Assembly: GCA_907164885.2 (NCBI GenBank)
Contig: OU015490.1
Coordinates: 233,218,241-233,282,240, forward strand
DNA: 64,000 nt
Source of the DNA: Dolomedes plantarius
Lineage: Eukaryota > Arthropoda > Arachnida > Araneae > Dolomedidae
Direction of reading: 5' to 3'
Positions 58,510-64,000 of the stretch are shown here, one piece after another (position 1 is the first letter of the stretch; the number at the start of each line of letters is the position of its first letter). A model generated the notes under the pieces. The model was not told where the DNA came from and did not search any database. It worked only from the letters and a program-made list of their open reading frames with translations. Position numbers and translations under genes: made by a program.

Positions 58510-59745
58510 TTTATACATGTTTAAAAATTACAATAACCTTTAAAAAATGTATAGAAAGGCTGCATTAGAAAGAGTGTATCTATAAATAGAAACAGCATTG
58601 AACGTTCAGATCTTACATGTAAAAACAAACCATTCAAAATTACGAAAATGTTGCACTTTGTACACGGGCGCGCCAGCTGCAGGGTTAAAAGAATAAGCGA
58701 GGGGGGGGGGATTGCTTGTTCTTTATCTACCCTAAAGTGGATATAAATTACGTAATGCATTTAAAACCTTCTAGAAAATATTGGGAGTCATCAACTTTAC
58801 ACAAGTTGAAAAGACAGAATTTTTGCTGTTTGTTCAAACTTTTTTGTTCTTGCCCATTATATATGAAAATTTCAGTATCATATTTATAAACTTTTTAGAT
58901 TATGTTCCTTGAATTATTTTTATATTTAAATAAGAATTTAATTTATGAAGTAATAAAGTAAGTGTATTTTCTGAAATTTCCAAATTTTTACCGATACACT
59001 GTGCGCAGTCTTATAGCAACACTAATTAAATTTCAATAATAATTTTTTTCATATTTGGGATGTAAAAACATTAGGTATAATTCTACACCTATTTAAATTT
59101 TAAAACACCAAAAAAATATTTATTCCAGGACCAAAAACTGATAAAAGTCATTAAAATTACATGTCAAAGGCTATAAATTCATAGAAAAATAACTTTTTAA
59201 CAAAAACTTACGTACATATTTTTGGCAGCATCATTATACATCTGTCCTGAAAATATGAAAGCAATATCTGCAGTAGTTTCCTTCATACGGGGCGCGCAAG
59301 CATGAAAGGATCATTGCGAGAAAAAAGCTTTTAAAGTTCCCACACTGGTAAAGTTTCCATTGGAACTACTTCTTTCATGTCATAGTTTTTAATGTTCTAA
59401 ATGATTTGAATTAAATGATTCAGAAATGGTCAAATATTCTAAAAATGCAAAAAAAGTAAAATTCGATTATTTGGAGATTCAAAGGTGATGAAAGCCCTAA
59501 AGGACATTTGATGTTATAACCATTATTGTATAATAAGGAGGGGCATTGCACTTAGCTGCTGCAATATTTAGGTTATTAAAAGATCTCGTTATCAGCAATG
59601 TTTTATATGTTAAATCTTGTTCAATTAAGTTTAATGTAAAGCAATTCATCGACCACAATTTAATTTTAAAGATTCAATTACGATGTTGTCACTCGTTGCT
59701 GTGAGCTTCAGAAGATAAATAAGTAACAGTAGAAAACTAAATAGA
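58510..59745. other. No gene recognised
   Basis: AT-rich sequence downstream of the piggyBac remnant with no further transposase motif. A short GGGCGCGCC stretch at 58666 and G9 at 58700. Confidence 0.4.
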
Positions 59746-59749
59746 ATTA

Positions 59750-60277
59750 CAGTGGATCCTCCATATATCGAACTTCCACATATCGAAATTTTCTATATAT
59801 CGAACTCTTAGCAAATCTCCATGTTCATTACATAGAAAATTTCATTTCTATATATCGAAAAAATCTCTATATATCGAAATTTTTTTCAAGACAGATTGGG
59901 ACATTTTATGCCACTTTAGAATAAAATCTCCCAATTTTTTGGCATTTGAAACAATATGTCATGGACTTCAATTCGCGGAAAAGGTCCCTGATTAAGTTTT
60001 TAAGGTACTGAATAAATAAAAAATGTAACTGTGATCATTATAACCACTGTCTGGATTATTGCTATATTAAATGTATGTAGTACTCAATAAATCTTTCATA
60101 TTAATTCATCTTTGTTATTAACTTTCATTTAATGGGATTCGCTTATAAATTAGAAATGTTTCGTATACGAAAATTAGCTTTAATTTTTTTAGGAGAATTA
60201 TGATAAAACTAAGCTCCATTCTATATATCGAATTTTTTTCCGGCAATTTGCTACTTCGATATATGGAGGTTCGACTG
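59750..60277. mobile_element. pogo/Tigger-like MITE (528 bp)
   Basis: The ends CAGTGGATCCTCCATATATC and complement (…GATATATGGAGGTTCGACTG) are flanked by TA on both sides. Subterminal CTATATATCGAA motifs repeat at least five times. The interior is AT-rich and non-coding. Confidence 0.92.
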
Positions 60278-60755
60278 TATTTATATGACAGCTATGCATG
60301 TTCCTCATAATTTTGAACTCTTCATTTAGGAAGTTCCAACAACCACAAACACGTATATGCTGTACTTTATCTCTTACTGTTATGATAGACTATTGCACAT
60401 ATAATAGGGTTTTACTTTTAATTAACAGTCTCATCCGTGTCGAACGAGGGCTCAAAACTTTTAAAAATAACTCATAAAAAATGGATATTGAAACTACCAG
60501 CTTAAATCTAAGATTGAATTTGCTCTCGCAAGACAAAAAAAAATGTCAAGCGGTATACCAAAATACAAAGATTAACCTTGAATAAATAACTCCGTTAATA
60601 TCTGCATTTGAAAAGTCATTTATGTAAAATAAAGTAAACTCTAGCGTTAAGCAATTCAACACAATTTATGATACTTGCTTTCTAATGGGACGGAACAAAC
60701 ACCAGTAAACAAACACAAACACACACACACACACACACACATACATATATATATA
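60278..60755. other. No gene recognised
   Basis: Short spacer with a (CA)n run (60717-60740) leading into TA-rich sequence. Confidence 0.45.
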
Positions 60756-61265
60756 TCTATATATATAAAAGAGCTTGTCTGTTTGTTTGTCCGCTATAGA
60801 ATCATAGACTGTTTCACCCACCAGGACCAAATTCGGCACAGTTAATGTTTTGGACCCGAGAAACTTAAATCAGGAAAAACGAAATTTGGGGCTCAATTAG
60901 TTTTTTAAAATTAATTTTTTAATGTTTTTTGTGCCCGATAGAGGTGCGTCTACCCCCCGTGGATCCCCTTCGACCAGCTGCGTTAAGAGGGGTGGTTTGA
61001 GGATGACCGAGGGGGGGTTTCAAATTCCAATGCGCGGGAGAAAGAGGGTTGGGAATGACCTTAAAATCAGACGAAGGTCCGCAGACTCAAAGTTTCTTTC
61101 TTTCTTATTGTTTGTATATCATTTCAGTAGAAACGTGCTATGTGCATTCTGTCTGGCCAGATAAACATGAAGAGCGGAAGTGCAGCCCAGTATTTTTTTT
61201 TATGGAATGCATGAAATATTTTATATCTATATATCTACCCGGGCAACGCCGGGCTATAATGCTAG
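60756..61265 (+). mobile_element. Intact short non-autonomous Helitron, family A (510 bp)
   Basis: Starts TCTATATATATAAAAGAGC after A. Ends with CCCGG-GCAACG-CCGGG (5-bp GC stem), CTATAATG and CTAG, followed by T. This is the cleanest copy of the family in the window and defines both ends for the copies at 974-1936 and 37222-38716. The 5' part carries GTCTGTTTGTTTGTCCGC and a conserved GGACCAAATTCGGCACAGTT. No Rep/helicase frame. Confidence 0.93.
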
Positions 61266-61419
61266 TATACATATATATACACCTATATACATACACATGC
61301 ATACTTTTGTGAGCGGAAACAATGTACATTATTTAAGTCACTCTACGTTTATCAGATTTCATGCATTCATTGATATATGTATTTATTCATTACTAAACAT
61401 CACCTTGTTTCCTTTTCAG

Positions 61420-61766
61420 GCATACGGGTATTGGCTGAGAAGATTGACAGAAAACATGACTTAATATCCGGAAATTTTTGTTACCGCACCGGAAGCTTGA
61501 AGATTTCTGGGATCAATAAATGAGATATCAAATAAACGTTTACGACATTCACTAGAAGAAATATTTCAGTGATTGACCTGGAACTCACATAGACACGTTT
61601 TATTTTCAATGCGCTAAACAAGCGGTAGACCAGATTCGGTTTCTTTTCAAATTCATGAGCTGTAAATAAAGACGCTTCAATGGAAAACATACTATTTCCT
61701 CGTAGTCAATCTGCAAGTTCTTCAGGCAGCAGAGTTCAATTTTTAGAGGCAGCAGAGAGAGCTCAG
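61420..61766 (+). CDS. Candidate 5' exon with start codon of an unidentified host gene
   Basis: A strong acceptor (CTTGTTTCCTTTTCAG, ending 61419) and a strong donor (CAG|GTATGT, intron from 61767) bound 347 bp. The exon begins with untranslated sequence. ATG at 61680-61682 (context TTCAATGG) opens 29 codons to the donor in phase 0, reading MENILFPRSQ, then a Ser/Gly stretch, then QFLEAAERAQ. The last part looks like the start of a helix. I do not recognise the protein. The exon lies 155 bp after an intact Helitron, and its following exon is not in the window as far as I can see. Splice sites and frame are seen; expression is inferred. Confidence 0.5.
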
Positions 61767-62129
61767 GTATGTAATGCATGTTTTGTTTATGTTTTGTGAC
61801 TGCGCATTTATGAAAAAAGTTCAATTCTAAGAGTTTTTAATAGGTTATATTTTCCTTCGAAGTAAATTGCGATTTGCCATAGTCAAATTCAGCATTTTTT
61901 AGAAATTGTTAGCTTCCGAAAAATATATTTTAATTTAGAAATTTAGCAGTTTTAAATTGGATATAATTTTTCCACAACTTATTTTGGATGGAAATAAATA
62001 GTTTTCTTTCTGTTCTTTAAAAATTTAATTTGAAGTAATGGGTCATGTTATTGTTCATTCTCGTTCAAATAAATGATATTAATTCATAAAGTTCACTGTT
62101 TCTCTAAGGAAATTTTTTGCTTAGTAAAA

Positions 62130-62540
62130 TAATTTTAGAAACTAACTATGGAGCAATTACTTTCTCATGTAAATTAGCTTAGTATCCCAAATTATTGGAA
62201 AGATAAACAATAGATAAATCATATTCATGCAGATAATTTATAAATTCAACTATTTTTCTGTTGAAAATATTTGCTGATAAAAATATTTTTAGAAACTAAA
62301 TATGGAGCAATTATCTTTCTATATAAATTAGCTGAGTCTCCTTAATTATTGAAAAGATAAACAATAGATAAATCATATTCATACAGATAATTTATAAATT
62401 CAACTATTTTTCTGTTGAAAATATTTGCTGATAAAAATATTTTTAGAAACTAAATATGGAGCAATTATCTTTCCATATAAATTAGCTTATTCACCCTGAT
62501 TACTGAAAAGATAAACAATAGATAAATCATATTCAAAAGA
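62130..62540. repeat. Tandem repeat, 154-bp unit, about 2.7 copies
   Basis: TATGGAGCAATTA recurs at about 62147, 62301 and 62455. Each is followed by AAAGATAAACAATAGATAAA and, in two copies, TTTCTGTTGAAAATATTTGC. The copies are very similar. Confidence 0.93.
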
Positions 62541-62663
62541 GAAAAATAAACTACTTAATACAATTTAATACGATTACAATAAAAAGTTCTATTTTTTTTC
62601 CTTTTTTAATAAAAATAATTTTTAAATTAATTTTCCCCTTATATAAATTTAGCATATAGATAT

Positions 62664-62928
62664 TTTTCACATATGAGGCGATGAAAGGCAAAGTGGTGTA
62701 AGACACATTTTCAACTTTTTTTATTTGATGGCAAAATTGTAATCTCCATGTACAATTTATTAAGGAATTGCAAATAATTATTATTTGCAATACTATAATA
62801 ATTATTGTGAATTATAATTTGGTCAATTTATAATGGAATTTTTTGTAGATCTTGTAGTAAAAGGCTTTAGACTTACACCACTTGACTTACTGACTTACAC
62901 CACTTTGCCTTTCACCGCCTCATATATG
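62664..62928. repeat. Inverted repeat, about 40-bp arms
   Basis: CATATGAGGCGATGAAAGGC followed by AAAGTGGTGTAAG at about 62668-62702 is mirrored by CTTACACCACTTTGCCTTTC and CGCCTCATATATG at about 62892-62927. It could be a degraded palindromic MITE. Confidence 0.75.
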
Positions 62929-63787
62929 TTCTGGATTTGATTTCTTATATTTATTGGTATTTGATTATTTAGAATATACCAATCTATCACGGATATGCGT
63001 ATAATTTGCGGTGTAAATACTTTTTCACAGAAAAAAAAATTTAAAATACAATTGAAGAAATGTAAGGTTTTCTGCATTTCTTTTATCTGAGTATATTTTA
63101 TATAATTTCATTGCGAAGTAAATTTTTGCCAAATGTTCATTAGAAAGTCGGGTATAAGCAATTTTATCTTTGCATTACGCATATTATTTTGAACTATAGG
63201 AACATATACTTTATGTAAAGAGTATATTTATATTTTTTCATAAACTAAATCTTGACATTAATCTTTACAATTAAATTTTTTCGACAGCGTTAGAATATTT
63301 TAGCACATCCTTTTGTTTTCTTATGCTTTTGTTGTTTTTAAATGTTTTGTTTTGACTGCATGTTTATGAATAAAAGTTTAACTCAACTGTAAGAATTTTC
63401 AATAGGTTATCTATTTTCAATGGTAAGTAGCAATTTGCTTTAGTCAAATTAGCTTGGTCAAATTTGCTGTAATCAAATGATAAATGAAAAATAAATAATA
63501 TCCAAAAGACAAAAAATAAACATCTTAGTACAAATTGTTTTTAAAGCAAATTTAACTTATTTATTTACTTTTAAAATTTTGATTATATACATTAAGTATA
63601 TGGGTATATATTTATATGTTTTTGATTTGATTTCTTATACTTTTGGGGTATTTGATCATTTAGAATACAGGTAGCCATTACTGATATGGATATAGTATGA
63701 GGTGTAAATACTTTTTTACAGAAAAATAATTAGTAAAATGACAGCGGAAGAAATGTAAGGTTTTCTGCAAGTTTTTTTATTTGAGTA

Positions 63788-64000
63788 TTTTTTAACGTAG
63801 GATTACGTTCCGCCATAAATGTCCTCCGGAAAGCAAAAGTTCAGACGCTAAAACTGTCCGTCGTCGCCGGTTATAATTTTGGCAGCGCGCTAAACCCATT
63901 CTGTATCGCTTCGGCAAGCAGTAAATATTTAAACAGAAAAGTACCAAAATGCGCCAAAATGTTGACATACAGATGTGTGTGTATACATACAAAAGAGGTA
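63788..64000 (+). repeat. Dispersed repeat, uninterrupted copy (empty site for the Tc1-like element)
   Basis: TTTTTAACGTAGGATTACGT through ACAAAAGAGGTA matches 24250-24449 plus 25866-25915 with the transposon absent. It is diverged by scattered substitutions and runs off the right edge. Confidence 0.78.

Larger units (their letters stand above)
61767..63787. other. Probable intron: AT-rich with repeats, no gene recognised
   Basis: If the preceding exon is real, this is intron. It contains a 154-bp tandem, an inverted repeat and a diverged duplication, listed separately. Confidence 0.4.

Overview
This window reads as a repeat-rich, strongly AT-biased animal nuclear genome. The transposon mix fits an arthropod: Tc1/mariner elements of several lineages, pogo/Tigger- and piggyBac-type elements, tRNA-derived SINEs and Helitrons. 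A chelicerate such as a spider is plausible, but no host gene here is long enough to prove it. Most recognisable coding sequence belongs to transposable elements, and most of it is broken. There is no operon structure, rRNA gene, CRISPR array or intact host gene.

Layout. 0-5 kb: a SINE fragment, a (TA)n array, a rearranged Helitron, a decayed gag-protease LTR retrotransposon, and an internally deleted DNA transposon inserted at its 3' side. 5-13 kb: a decayed Tc1-like element, several SINE pieces, a pogo-like element with a degenerate zinc finger, a MITE, and a mariner N-terminal remnant with an unusual helix-turn-helix. 13-24 kb: mostly AT-rich unannotatable DNA with a complete 765-bp Helitron of a second family, a MITE, and a minisatellite of about 17 x 63 bp interrupted by a SINE. 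24.4-25.9 kb: the only apparently intact transposon, a Tc1-like element with TIRs, TA target duplication, TATA box, uninterrupted 341-aa transposase and poly(A) signal. 26.5-31.8 kb: a TTAA-flanked MITE, a short MADF-domain exon, a LINE 3' end, a solo LTR, a SINE fused to a truncated Tc1-like transposase, and another internally deleted transposon between long (TA)n arrays. 32.6-42.1 kb: a SINE, a deleted transposon, a 170-bp satellite, and a 342-bp satellite split by a chimeric Helitron and a third Tc1-like copy. 42-56 kb: AT-rich DNA with many (TA)n arrays, a SINE whose tail has expanded into a minisatellite, one GC-richer island ending in a consensus splice donor, and hairpin MITEs. 56.9-58.5 kb: a piggyBac N-terminal remnant containing two MITEs, one of them carrying a SINE. 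59.7-64 kb: another MITE, an intact short Helitron, a good candidate host 5' exon, and tandem or inverted repeats.

Likely real host-gene pieces are few and all on the + strand: the MADF exon (27311-27449), the spliced 5' exon with a start codon (61420-61766), a possible noncoding first exon (about 49420-50123), and a weak micro-exon (18978-19045). Each rests on splice-site and reading-frame inspection only.

The dominant theme is nesting. Mobile elements sit in other mobile elements or in satellites, and (TA)n arrays repeatedly abut transposon ends. I see no clearly new gene system. The most unusual structures are the SINE-derived higher-order minisatellite, the triple-nested piggyBac locus, the Tc1-like element whose empty site is present in a second repeat copy, and the minisatellite built from splice-acceptor-like units.
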